Made by a program: the position numbers and the translations under genes. The notes under the pieces are model-generated. The model was not told the origin of the DNA. It worked only from the letters and a program-made list of their open reading frames with translations, and searched no databases. From contig NZ_JNKC01000004.1 in NCBI RefSeq assembly GCF_000701905.1, forward strand, positions 124,001-188,000: a stretch of DNA of 64,000 nucleotides. The letters run 5' to 3'. Below are positions 51,325-59,698 of the stretch, piece by piece. This DNA is from Proteiniclasticum ruminis DSM 24773 (GTDB lineage: Bacteria; Bacillota; Clostridia; Clostridiales; Clostridiaceae). The number at the start of each line of letters is the position of its first letter. The stretch's first letter is position 1.

Positions 51325-53598
51325 TTATTTGACTGTTGCTCCGAATCTTTTCTTTAACATCTTCATTGCAAACTCATTACCTTGTTCTGCTGACATCATA
51401 TAATATTTTTTAGACATTTCCATATTTTTTTGCACTCCATTTCCTGAGTAATAACACTCTGCTAACCATGATTGACAGTAATCATCATTCAGATCTGAAC
51501 CTTTTGTAAACCATTTTGCAGCCTCAAAGCAATCAAGTTTTGCACCTTTTCCTAACATATACATTTCGCCAACTTTATACATTGCATACGTGTTCTCCAG
51601 CTCTGCCGCTTTTTTATAGTGCACAAGTGCTTTTTTATTATCCTTGAACAGACCCGTACTATGATTATCACCAAGCCATAACAGTGCGTCGATTTCATTT
51701 TGATCTGCGGCTTTCTCATACCACTTACAAGCTTCCGCATAACTCATTTTCGTTCCATTTCCTTTTTCATAGCTATACGCTACCCTGATTTGTGCATAGC
51801 TATTACCATTCTCAGCAGCCTTTAAATACCACGTAAACGCTTCACTGCTATTTGGTGTTACACCAAATCCTAGTCTATGGCATTCAGCCAGCATGACCTG
51901 CCCATCAGGATTCTCTTGTTCAGCACTGAGTCTGAACCAGTACAGCGCTTTCGCCTCATCCTTCTCAAGTAGTTCTCCTTCTAAATAGATATATCCTAAT
52001 CTCAGCTGACATATCGGGTCCCCAATCTGGGCTCCTTGTGAAAATAACTCTACTGCTCTATCCTGGTCTTCCTTCGCCCCCATTCTATTGACAAATAACT
52101 CTCCAAGCTCACGCATGGATTCAAAATTTCCATTCTTCGATGCTTCGATCAACCAGTAAATCTGTTCCTCCAATGTCTCTTCACCATATAAAATTTCGGA
52201 TATCAACGCCAGTTCGTGTTGAGCAAAAACATCCCCTTCTTCAGCTGCCTCTTCGAGCTCTGAGAATTTAGACTCGAAATACTCCATCTTTCCCTTCTCA
52301 TCCTGAATGGTAAATCCATAAAAAATTGAACCGAGTATTTCATTTGCATAACTACCTAATTTTACATGCTGATTGTACTCTTCTTCACTTACGCTGAAAC
52401 CACCATAAGAATAGTTATAGAATTTCCCTAAAAAATAAGTTGCCCGGCTTATACTATGCTGAGCTAAACTTTTAAACGTATTATATGCTTCCTCCATTCT
52501 ATATTCTATAAATGCATTTTCAGCAAATTGGAGTAACGGTCCATACTGTATTGATGAAATGGGTGCTTTCCCTTCCATCACATTAATTTTACCTTCAATC
52601 AAATCTTGAAGAAGATCCTTCGTCGAAATTAGTGTGTTTTTATCAATGCTTTGTTCTTCAATAAGTTCATAGATTAGGTCACCGTATTGAACCTCTTCAC
52701 CGCCGTCTACAAGCATGAGCCCACTTGTACTGAACGCGCTCGTAACAATATCTGATACATAATTACCCTTGGTTGCTAACTGATCCATATAAATAATTCC
52801 GGAGTTCTCTTCCTCGATGAACTGTATATCTCCCAAAATTTCAACCAGGCTTTGCTTCTGGTCATTTACAATTCCAGCATCAACCATGCTGCGCTGTATG
52901 ATCATAAGTTTTCTTGGGTCATTCAATGTTCGTTTATCCAGTTGGGAAACAATAAGCAGCACCGCTTCTATACTGGATAGCTCTGAATACATTCCTTGTT
53001 GAATTTCTGCATTCAGCAAATGAAAATTGTCAATGCTCTCTATCTTTTCATTGAGCTTCGCCGCAAATGCCCCAATCATCTGCTTCATCTTATTATTTTC
53101 TCTGTAGAGCTCATTGATTTGGTTCCCCAAACTCATGATAATTCTTTGATCGATGGCATTGCGTTGATACAGAGCTGAAATTGCATCTGCCATGTACGCA
53201 TTTAGATTGTCATGATTTTGTCTGATTTCATTCAGTGTCGCTTTATTGGAACCCAGGACGGTCTTGATCATTCTCTGATACCAGACTTGAGACTCAATGG
53301 ATTTGACCTTTGTATTGTTGTCTGCAATAAGACTCGTCATCCCGGCTATGATGTTATTGATCTTTGGCTTACTCTGAAAAGCAAGATAATCCACGTCAGG
53401 TTGTGGTACGATACTTTGAATGGTCTCTACCACTTGAGAGACGATACTTGTTTCTCCGTTCTTTTTCACGTTATTTATCGTGCCAGATATGGTATTGATG
53501 GCATTCGCTGTACTGCTGATGGCATTTGAAACCTCACTGGTCGTTCTAGCAACTTTATTGATGGTGTCTAATGTATCAAATATTGTTTTCTTCATCAT
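51325..53598 (-). CDS. Sel1-repeat protein with N-terminal coiled-coil region
   Basis: 757 residues. The first ~60 are low-complexity helix (Ser/Thr/Asn/Ile rich). Residues ~90-350 are helical and include the coiled-coil segment INELYRENNKMKQMIG and an unrecognised region rich in Asp/Glu. From about 370 to the end come eight or nine Sel1-like repeats of ~36 residues (for example YWFRLSAEQENPDGQVMLAE; TWYLKAAENGNSYAQIRVAY; WYEKAADQNEIDALLWLG). Sel1 repeats are protein-binding solenoids. No enzymatic motif is seen. Start: one of two adjacent ATGs after AGGGGGA. Seven bases follow the upstream gene. Base composition is visibly AT-richer than all neighbours, pointing to transfer. Confidence 0.85.
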   Translation of the reverse strand: MMKKTIFDTLDTINKVARTTSEVSNAISSTANAINTISGTINNVKKNGETSIVSQVVETIQSIVPQPDVDYLAFQSKPKINNIIAGMTSLIADNNTKVKSIESQVWYQRMIKTVLGSNKATLNEIRQNHDNLNAYMADAISALYQRNAIDQRIIMSLGNQINELYRENNKMKQMIGAFAAKLNEKIESIDNFHLLNAEIQQGMYSELSSIEAVLLIVSQLDKRTLNDPRKLMIIQRSMVDAGIVNDQKQSLVEILGDIQFIEEENSGIIYMDQLATKGNYVSDIVTSAFSTSGLMLVDGGEEVQYGDLIYELIEEQSIDKNTLISTKDLLQDLIEGKINVMEGKAPISSIQYGPLLQFAENAFIEYRMEEAYNTFKSLAQHSISRATYFLGKFYNYSYGGFSVSEEEYNQHVKLGSYANEILGSIFYGFTIQDEKGKMEYFESKFSELEEAAEEGDVFAQHELALISEILYGEETLEEQIYWLIEASKNGNFESMRELGELFVNRMGAKEDQDRAVELFSQGAQIGDPICQLRLGYIYLEGELLEKDEAKALYWFRLSAEQENPDGQVMLAECHRLGFGVTPNSSEAFTWYLKAAENGNSYAQIRVAYSYEKGNGTKMSYAEACKWYEKAADQNEIDALLWLGDNHSTGLFKDNKKALVHYKKAAELENTYAMYKVGEMYMLGKGAKLDCFEAAKWFTKGSDLNDDYCQSWLAECYYSGNGVQKNMEMSKKYYMMSAEQGNEFAMKMLKKRFGATVK

Positions 53599-53605
53599 GA
53601 TCCCC

Positions 53606-54727
53606 CTAGATTGAATCGTACAAATTACTTAACTGAATATCCAGCATATCACTTTCTTTCTTCAGCTTATTATTCTCTCTCTGTTGATTTTTCATAGAAA
53701 ATATAAACTCTTCGTAGAATTCGGCGCTGCTTTTCATAGATGCGGTCATATCACTGTAAAAACCTTCCAGATTCTGATAGTATTTTGATTTACTTAATAT
53801 TTTTTTATAGTCTCCTCTGGCAAATATTGGTGCAACGACCTTGTTGACCAAGCCCCCTACGACTATACCGACGGGTATAGTTACAAGAGCCGTGCCTCCA
53901 GCTGCAGTGATGGCTGCGGAAACTGGAATCATGATCCCGGAAGATGCTGTTGCCGTCAAACCGGCATCTCCACCCGCCTTTAAGACTTCAGTAAAGTATT
54001 GCTTATCACTGAGCTCCCCCATTTTCCATCGTTTGTATGAAAAGACGGATTCAGTTGTAACGCCCACAACACATCCCATGGCACCTGCTTTTGCCATGGC
54101 AGCACTGACGTTCGATACATTGTAGGTGTGGATCTCAGCACCAGATTGTGCAGCCTTCACTCTTTGGTCGGTCTTTTTTATTATTCCTTTTTTAGTTGAA
54201 AACCCCTCCGGATTATGGCCTTGCCGTTTTACATATGATATTTTTTCTTTAGGAACGATCACTTTTGCAGTTTTTGGCGTATTACTAAGGTCTGGGTTTC
54301 CAGCGCCTGTATACGCTTTCATCTGAAACCTTTCTTTCACCCTTCGGGTGAACAAACCTATTTTGTCCACGTCTGTCCCCGGTTGTGTAGGTGAGTCTCC
54401 AGCAACAAACTTATAATGGATATTTTCAAGTTCTCCTCTCTTTTTTGTCATAAAATCCCATTCTAAACCTTTGCCCTGAATCTGAAGCCTTGCCCATGCT
54501 GGATTCTCTTGCATTGTTTTCTGTATAAGTTCTGCCGTACCAAATTTGGTTGGATAATTTCTTCCCATCCATTTCCAGAACTCAACACCATTGGTCAAAT
54601 GATTGGCTGAAACAGAAGCACTTGCGGCAGATTGAAACAACTCCAATTTTTCCTTCAGGATGAACGCAGTGGTGTCCTCAAGCATATTCACAATATCCGA
54701 TTCTTTGATTTCATTTTCACTATTCAT
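53606..54727 (-). CDS. Unrecognised protein with glycine-zipper hydrophobic domain
   Basis: 373 residues from ATG 54727 (AGGTGAGAAGT upstream). N-terminal ~110 residues: helical, with FWKWMGRNYPTKFGTAEL. Middle ~110-200: a basic, Pro/Gly-containing region (VKERFQMKAYTGAGNPD). Residues ~210-310: an Ala/Gly-rich hydrophobic hairpin (AKAGAMGCVVGVTTESV; AAGGTALVTIPVGIVVGG) of the glycine-zipper type seen in membrane-inserting effectors and pore formers. The C-terminus is a coiled coil containing QRENNKLKKESDML, similar to the RENNKMK segment of the adjacent Sel1 protein, which suggests the two bind each other. No family name is assigned. Confidence 0.8.
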   Translation of the reverse strand: MNSENEIKESDIVNMLEDTTAFILKEKLELFQSAASASVSANHLTNGVEFWKWMGRNYPTKFGTAELIQKTMQENPAWARLQIQGKGLEWDFMTKKRGELENIHYKFVAGDSPTQPGTDVDKIGLFTRRVKERFQMKAYTGAGNPDLSNTPKTAKVIVPKEKISYVKRQGHNPEGFSTKKGIIKKTDQRVKAAQSGAEIHTYNVSNVSAAMAKAGAMGCVVGVTTESVFSYKRWKMGELSDKQYFTEVLKAGGDAGLTATASSGIMIPVSAAITAAGGTALVTIPVGIVVGGLVNKVVAPIFARGDYKKILSKSKYYQNLEGFYSDMTASMKSSAEFYEEFIFSMKNQQRENNKLKKESDMLDIQLSNLYDSI

Positions 54728-54861
54728 ACTTCTCACCTGTTTCCCTCTTATTGGATTTTCTTATATGTTTATTATACGGAGTATTTGTAACATTTACTAT
54801 ATTCACCTTTATATAATAATCACCATATAAGTGGTTTGATTTCGTATATAAACGCATGCAA

Positions 54862-54899
54862 ATAGAGCATCTTTCTACACTATTAGAAAGATGCTCTAT
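54862..54899. terminator. Stem-loop after dhaL
   Basis: A 15-bp perfect inverted repeat (ATAGAGCATCTTTCT 54862-54876 and its complement 54885-54899) with an 8-base loop, 15 bases past the DhaL stop. T-runs are weak, but position and strength suggest a terminator. Confidence 0.7.
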
Positions 54900-54913
54900 G
54901 ATTTCATTTTTAT

Positions 54914-55537
54914 CTAAAACTGATCCGCGATGGTCTGCAGGATCACATAAGAGGACATGGCGCCGGGATCCTCATGACCGATGGAACGCTCTCCCAGATA
55001 GGAAGCCCTTCCTTTGGTCGCAATGATGGTCTTGGTGTATTCCACACCTTTACCCGCTGCCTCTACAGCCGCATCGAGTGCTTCTCTTGTGGAGGAACCG
55101 TTTGAAATGGCTGCCTTCAAAGCTTCCAGCGCTGGTTCCAGAGCATCCACCATGGTTTTCTCTCCCACAGTCGCTTTTCCTCTGGCCTTTACGCCATCAA
55201 GACCTGCTTCCAGCATCGCCTGAAAATCTTCCAGAGTGATGTCTTCCTTGCCGGCAACGGCTTTGCCCGCATTCATAAATGCAGTTCCATAGAGAGGACC
55301 TGCAGCACCGCCCACCTTGGAGATCAGGGCCATGCCCGCTGCCTTCATCACATCTGATGGTGTAGCCATCTCAGAAGCTTCCAGCTTCTCCTTTGCCGCA
55401 CCAAATCCCTTCGCCATATTGAGGCCATGGTCTCCATCGCCGATGGCGGCATCCAGCTGTGTCAGAAACAGTTTCTTTTCTTCAATCACCTGACCCACGG
55501 CCAGGATGACTTCCTTTACCTTTTGTGCATTTGCCAT
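54914..55537 (-). CDS. dhaL: Dihydroxyacetone kinase subunit DhaL
   Basis: 207 residues. The ADP/Mg-binding loop AAIGDGDHGLNMAKGF is near residues 28-43, and GGAAGPLYGTAF and TKGRASYLGERSIGHEDPGA complete the all-helical DhaL fold. With DhaK it phosphorylates dihydroxyacetone. In PTS-coupled systems phosphate comes from DhaM, which is not encoded here. CAAGGAGGACAC precedes the ATG; the gene follows dhaK by 24 bases. Confidence 0.96.
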   Translation of the reverse strand: MANAQKVKEVILAVGQVIEEKKLFLTQLDAAIGDGDHGLNMAKGFGAAKEKLEASEMATPSDVMKAAGMALISKVGGAAGPLYGTAFMNAGKAVAGKEDITLEDFQAMLEAGLDGVKARGKATVGEKTMVDALEPALEALKAAISNGSSTREALDAAVEAAGKGVEYTKTIIATKGRASYLGERSIGHEDPGAMSSYVILQTIADQF

Positions 55538-55561
55538 AATACGTGTCCTCCTTGCAGTAAA

Positions 55562-56557
55562 TTATAGAGACTTCAGAGCTGGTGTATCTGCTGGAGCATC
55601 AAAGAGTTCCTTCAGTTCATCATCCAGTTTGAGAAGAGTCACAGAGAATCCGGCCATTTCAAGAGATGTCATATATTCTCCCACCATGGACTTGTATACT
55701 TTGATTCCTTTTTCTGATAAGATCTCATGAACTCTCTTGTTGACGATATAGAGCTCCATGAGCGGTGTGGAAGCAAGGCCGTTCACAAGAACAACCACTT
55801 CACTGCCGGCATAGTCGATGTCTTCCAGAATCTTTCCTACCAGATGGTCTACCATTTCGTCTGCAGTCTTCAGGCTCTCTTTATGGGTTCCTGGTTCGCC
55901 GTGGATACCCATACCCACTTCCATTTCATCCTCACCTAAAGTGAAGTTTGGTTTTCCAGCAGCTGGAACAATACATGGAGACAGTGCAAGACCCATGGAT
56001 CTTACATTCTTGATGACTTTTTCAGCCACAGCTTTTACTTCAGGAAGCTCAGCGCCGGTTTCAGCCTTTGCACCTGCAATCTTATGAACAAGAACGGTAC
56101 CTGCAATTCCTCTTCTTCCTGTGGTCCAGGTGGAGTCTTCTACAGCTACATCATCATTGACCACTACATAGTCTACTTTCAGATCTTCTGCTTCTGCCAT
56201 TTCTTTTGCCATTTCAAAGTTCATGATATCTCCGGTGTAGTTCTTCACAACGAGAAGACATCCCTTAGGGCCTGTGACAGCTTTCACAGCTTCAAATACC
56301 TGGTCTGGAGTTGGGGAAGTGAAAACCGCTCCGGCTACAGCGCCGTCCAGCATTCCTTTACCTACGAATCCGCCATGAGATGGCTCATGTCCAGATCCTC
56401 CACCACTTACAAGGGCTACTTTTCCTTCCACTGGGGAATTCTTTCTCACAAGGACTTCAAACCCATCCAGTTTTTTCACATGGTCTGGATGTGCGTACAC
56501 CATACCCATCAGCAGTTCGTCGACGACATTGTTTGGATTGTTGATTACTTTTTTCAT
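55562..56557 (-). CDS. dhaK: Dihydroxyacetone kinase subunit DhaK
   Basis: 331 residues from ATG 56557 (AAGGAGGGTAAC). Substrate-binding SGGGSGHEPSHGGFVG is near residues 50-65; the His that binds dihydroxyacetone covalently is in VGMGIHGEPG (near 215). Joins DhaL in feeding dihydroxyacetone into glycolysis. A palindrome at 56678-56694 lies upstream and may be its operator. Confidence 0.96.
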   Translation of the reverse strand: MKKVINNPNNVVDELLMGMVYAHPDHVKKLDGFEVLVRKNSPVEGKVALVSGGGSGHEPSHGGFVGKGMLDGAVAGAVFTSPTPDQVFEAVKAVTGPKGCLLVVKNYTGDIMNFEMAKEMAEAEDLKVDYVVVNDDVAVEDSTWTTGRRGIAGTVLVHKIAGAKAETGAELPEVKAVAEKVIKNVRSMGLALSPCIVPAAGKPNFTLGEDEMEVGMGIHGEPGTHKESLKTADEMVDHLVGKILEDIDYAGSEVVVLVNGLASTPLMELYIVNKRVHEILSEKGIKVYKSMVGEYMTSLEMAGFSVTLLKLDDELKELFDAPADTPALKSL

Positions 56558-56677
56558 GTTACCCTCCTTGGACTTTTTGTAAACCTTTACTTCAAAGTGC
56601 AAATAAAACTAGACAGTCTTCCCATCTAGTATTTGAACCCTATACGTACATTGTGTAACCATTGATGAACAAAGTCA

Positions 56678-56694
56678 ATTTACTTTAGGTAAAT
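56678..56694. promoter_or_regulatory. Candidate operator upstream of dhaK
   Basis: ATTTAC and GTAAAT (56678-56683, 56689-56694) form an inverted repeat with a five-base spacer about 120 bp before dhaK. The 311-bp gap is otherwise AT-rich without recognised sites. Confidence 0.4.
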
Positions 56695-56868
56695 ATTTCA
56701 TTAATAATTAGCATAATTAACCAATTGTTTTCAGGTATCACTCTACTAGACTGTAGGTTTTACGTTTTTTCCTTTGGAACAGTTCATCATGGACGCATGA
56801 CAGATTGTGATTTCTTAGCTTTATCTATTCAAAAACCGGTGGATGAAAGGGATGTATTTCTGTGGATT

Positions 56869-57228
56869 TTATGTCTCTTTCGTGAGATAAAAACTTGTAT
56901 GAAGAAGCTGCTTCACATCCTCCGCCGCTGCAGTACCATCCAAGAGAATGGAGATCCAGTGGTTCTTATTCATGTGATATGCAGAAAAGATCCCTGGCTG
57001 GCTTCTCAGCACAGGAATAAGTTCAGGATCGCACTTCACATTTAGGACATCCACAGGAAAATCTTGAGATAGACCAAGCTTACACCCTGGCACTTTCATA
57101 AGAAGCCCAAACCACTTTCTGCTCCGTTTATGCCGAAACACCGCATGCTCAGGACTTTTGAGAAATGGATAGTCCGGAAGGATTCCATATTCTTCCCTGA
57201 TATAGTCCAGCACCTGTTTCCGATTCAT
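56869..57228 (-). CDS. MmcQ/YjbR family protein
   Basis: 119 residues from ATG 57228 (AAAGGAGGATATGGGCAG). CyaY/YjbR fold pattern: NRKQVLDYIREEYGI, the FGLLMKVPGCKLGL strand pair, and NKNHWISILLDG. Family members are small DNA-binding-like or metal-associated proteins without an agreed function. It stands alone. Confidence 0.9.
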   Translation of the reverse strand: MNRKQVLDYIREEYGILPDYPFLKSPEHAVFRHKRSRKWFGLLMKVPGCKLGLSQDFPVDVLNVKCDPELIPVLRSQPGIFSAYHMNKNHWISILLDGTAAAEDVKQLLHTSFYLTKET

Positions 57229-57334
57229 CTGCCCATATCCTCCTTTATACTCTCCGCTGTTCATTCTTAACAATATCCATCTGCTTCTTTATTCTCTCCA
57301 ATCCTTTGACAGCAGCTTTCTTCCTCCTATGGAA

Positions 57335-57529
57335 TCAGCCAAGGAAAAAATCAAGAATGACCTCTACCGCCTCTTTCAGATATCCGCCCAAAAATATGGC
57401 AGCCAGGAGCGACCATGTGGCAAAAAGAACCAATAGAAACCCCAAGGTTCCATCGAACTTGTAGTAGACTTCTATTGCCACAAGCGTAATAAAAAGCCCG
57501 AAAAACAGAATGGCTAACTTTTTTTTCAA
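57335..57529 (-). CDS. Small two-helix membrane protein
   Basis: 64 residues if the TTG at 57529 is used, which lies eight bases after GGGGGGAG; the in-frame ATG at 57547 overlaps that site. KKKLAILFFGLFITLVAIEVY and FLLVLFATWSLLAAIFLGG are two hydrophobic helices. No family recognised. Confidence 0.55.
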   Translation of the reverse strand: MKKKLAILFFGLFITLVAIEVYYKFDGTLGFLLVLFATWSLLAAIFLGGYLKEAVEVILDFFLG

Positions 57530-57778
57530 AAACGCATCTCCCCCCATGATCTTGGATCCCACATCTTCCTCTTTTCAGTTCTACCAACGGTGTTACTTTC
57601 ATTCAAAAGCTTTCAAATTCTATTTTTTCAGATGATATTTCAATATATCTCTTTTAGTACAGATTCAGTGAGGGATTGAAAGCCCCTCATGAACAGTACT
57701 ATGCTTCCATTATAATATAATTTCTGTCAGTGTTTCATTTTTCACCTGGATTTCAGACAAAAGTAAAAAATGAGCAAA

Positions 57779-57826
57779 AAAAGAAAGAACCTAAAACCCA
57801 TCGTGGATTTGAGATCCTTTCTTAAA
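57779..57826 (-). terminator. Imperfect intrinsic terminator after the helicase gene
   Basis: On the minus strand an AAGAAAGGAT... arm pairs with ...TTCTTTCTT through a ~19-base imperfect stem, then TTTTT. Confidence 0.6.
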
Positions 57827-57829
57827 AAC

Positions 57830-59404
57830 TTATCTTCTTCTCTTCTGAGCAGCTACTTCAAACTTCGCTTTTCTGCCTGAAAGTTTCTTGCCATTGAGAT
57901 TTTCGACGATTTCACGTTCTGCACCCTGCAGTACGTCCACAAAGCTGAACTTTGTCATGATGTCGACGGTGCCAATGCTGTCTGGCTTTAACTTTGTATT
58001 GTAAGTAATGAAGTCAATGAGCTTCTTTGGTGTGAGCTTATCCATGGATCCTACGGTGACAAAGAGTCTTACGTACTTCTTTGGCGCTTCCAGCACATTC
58101 ACTTTATAGTCAAAGCTCAGCTCATCCTTATAGAGGGAATGCATGAGAGCCGCTGCGATGTCTTCCACATTGAAGGTCTCTTTCAGCTCTTCGATGATGG
58201 GATAGAATCTCTCGTAGCCCTTTTGTGATAACTCTACCACAACCTTATCCTTGAAACGGTCATTCTTTGCCTTGAAGATGTCTTCTACGGTTGGAATATC
58301 ACGCTTCACGATCTTGCTCTTTGTGACCTTTTCAATCTGTCTCAGGAATCCGATTTCTCTTCCGCTGACTAAAGAGTAGGCAATTCCTTCTCTCTTGGCA
58401 CGTCCAGTTCTTCCGATTCTATGCACATAGGATTCAATATCCTGTGGCAGGTCATAGTTCACTACGTGGGACAGGTTGTCGATGTCGATTCCTCTTGCAG
58501 CCACATCTGTTGCCACCAGGAACTTCAGCTTACGTTCTTTGAACTTCTTAAGCGTTGCAATTCTTACGTTCTGAGTCATATCGCCATGCATACCTGCTGC
58601 GTTATAGCCTCTTTCGCCAAGACTTGTAACAAGATCATCCACACCACGCTTGGTTCTGCAGAATACAAGTACAGATTCCATATCTTCGGTATCCATGATT
58701 CTGCATAGAGTTTCCAGACGGTACTGCTCACGCACTTCATAGTAGTACTGTGATACGGTGGAGACGGTCATGGAGTTTACCGCAATCTTGATGTGCACAC
58801 GGTCTTCACTCATGTACTTCTTGGAAAGTCTCTTGTATTCATCCGGCATGGTTGCTGAGAACAGCATGGTCTGCTTATCCTCACTGGTTCCAGCCATGAT
58901 TTTTTCAATGTCTTCCACAAAGCCCATGTTGAGCATCTCATCTGCTTCATCCAGCACGAGGAAATCCACATCCTGAAGCTTCAGTACTTTACGTTCCATG
59001 AGGTCAATGACTCTACCAGGAGTTCCTACAACAATGTCTACGCCTCTTCTCAGGGTTCTGATCTGAGTGTCGATGCTGGAACCGCCATATACTGCCAGAT
59101 GCTTGAATCCAGTGAATTTTGCAATTCTCTCGATTTCTTCGCTGACCTGCATCGCCAGTTCTCTGGTCGGTGCCAGAATGATGGCGCTGACGCTGTTTTT
59201 CTTTTCCATCATGCTAAGCATTGGTGCTGAAAACGCAAGAGTCTTACCGGTTCCGGTCTGGGCCTGTCCAATGACATCTTTGCCTTCCAAAATGATCGGA
59301 ATAACTTCTCTTTGGATGTCAGAAGGCACCTCGTAACCCATGGCTGCGATTCCTTTTTCCACCGCTTCACTTAATCCCAACTGAACAAATTTAATTTCTT
59401 CCAT
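57830..59404 (-). CDS. DEAD-box RNA helicase (CsdA/DeaD-type)
   Basis: 524 residues. Two RecA-like domains with the Q-motif FVQLGLSEAVEKGI..PSDIQ, motif I GQAQTGTGKT (residues ~46-55), motif II DEAD (near 153), SAT, and motif VI HRIGRTGRAKREG. A C-terminal DbpA-like RNA-binding domain (about 400-500) ends in a basic tail KAKFEVAAQKRRR. It remodels rRNA or mRNA structure, often at low temperature. A leader with its own terminator precedes it (59451-59482). Confidence 0.96.
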   Translation of the reverse strand: MEEIKFVQLGLSEAVEKGIAAMGYEVPSDIQREVIPIILEGKDVIGQAQTGTGKTLAFSAPMLSMMEKKNSVSAIILAPTRELAMQVSEEIERIAKFTGFKHLAVYGGSSIDTQIRTLRRGVDIVVGTPGRVIDLMERKVLKLQDVDFLVLDEADEMLNMGFVEDIEKIMAGTSEDKQTMLFSATMPDEYKRLSKKYMSEDRVHIKIAVNSMTVSTVSQYYYEVREQYRLETLCRIMDTEDMESVLVFCRTKRGVDDLVTSLGERGYNAAGMHGDMTQNVRIATLKKFKERKLKFLVATDVAARGIDIDNLSHVVNYDLPQDIESYVHRIGRTGRAKREGIAYSLVSGREIGFLRQIEKVTKSKIVKRDIPTVEDIFKAKNDRFKDKVVVELSQKGYERFYPIIEELKETFNVEDIAAALMHSLYKDELSFDYKVNVLEAPKKYVRLFVTVGSMDKLTPKKLIDFITYNTKLKPDSIGTVDIMTKFSFVDVLQGAEREIVENLNGKKLSGRKAKFEVAAQKRRR

Positions 59405-59450
59405 ATATACCTCTTTTCCTTTAGATTTTCTTTTTCTGTGCTAACTCCAT

Positions 59451-59482
59451 AAAAAAACCTCGCAGTTTGTGCGCTGCAAGGT
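59451..59482 (-). promoter_or_regulatory. Intrinsic terminator within the helicase leader (candidate attenuator)
   Basis: On the minus strand ACCTTGCAG (59482-59474) pairs with CTGCGAGGT (59465-59457), one U-G pair, eight-base loop, then seven T. It sits 47 bases before the helicase start and about 50-80 bases after the predicted transcription start, so it can end transcription before the gene. Confidence 0.75.
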
Positions 59483-59535
59483 GTTGATAATCGAAACTTC
59501 TTTAAAATTTATGTACTATCCTAAACCACTGATGT

Positions 59536-59564
59536 ATTATAGCACTAAAATCCTCAAATAGCAA
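59536..59564 (-). promoter_or_regulatory. Promoter of the helicase leader
   Basis: On the minus strand TTGCTA (59564-59559), 17-base spacer, TATAAT (59541-59536); transcription would start near 59529. Confidence 0.75.
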
Positions 59565-59698
59565 TGGGTTTTGAAAAAGACATCCAGTGGAGAGTAACCC
59601 AAAATTTATAAATTTCTCCTAAATTTTTCTTTTTTAATTCTCCAGGTCCATGCCGGGGATTCCCTTCAGGGCTCACCAGTCTTTCTCTTGTTTTCTCA

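Noticed and set aside
56725-57045. 106-codon plus-strand frame upstream of the YjbR gene
   Set aside because: Largely the antisense of the YjbR gene, without a ribosome binding site.
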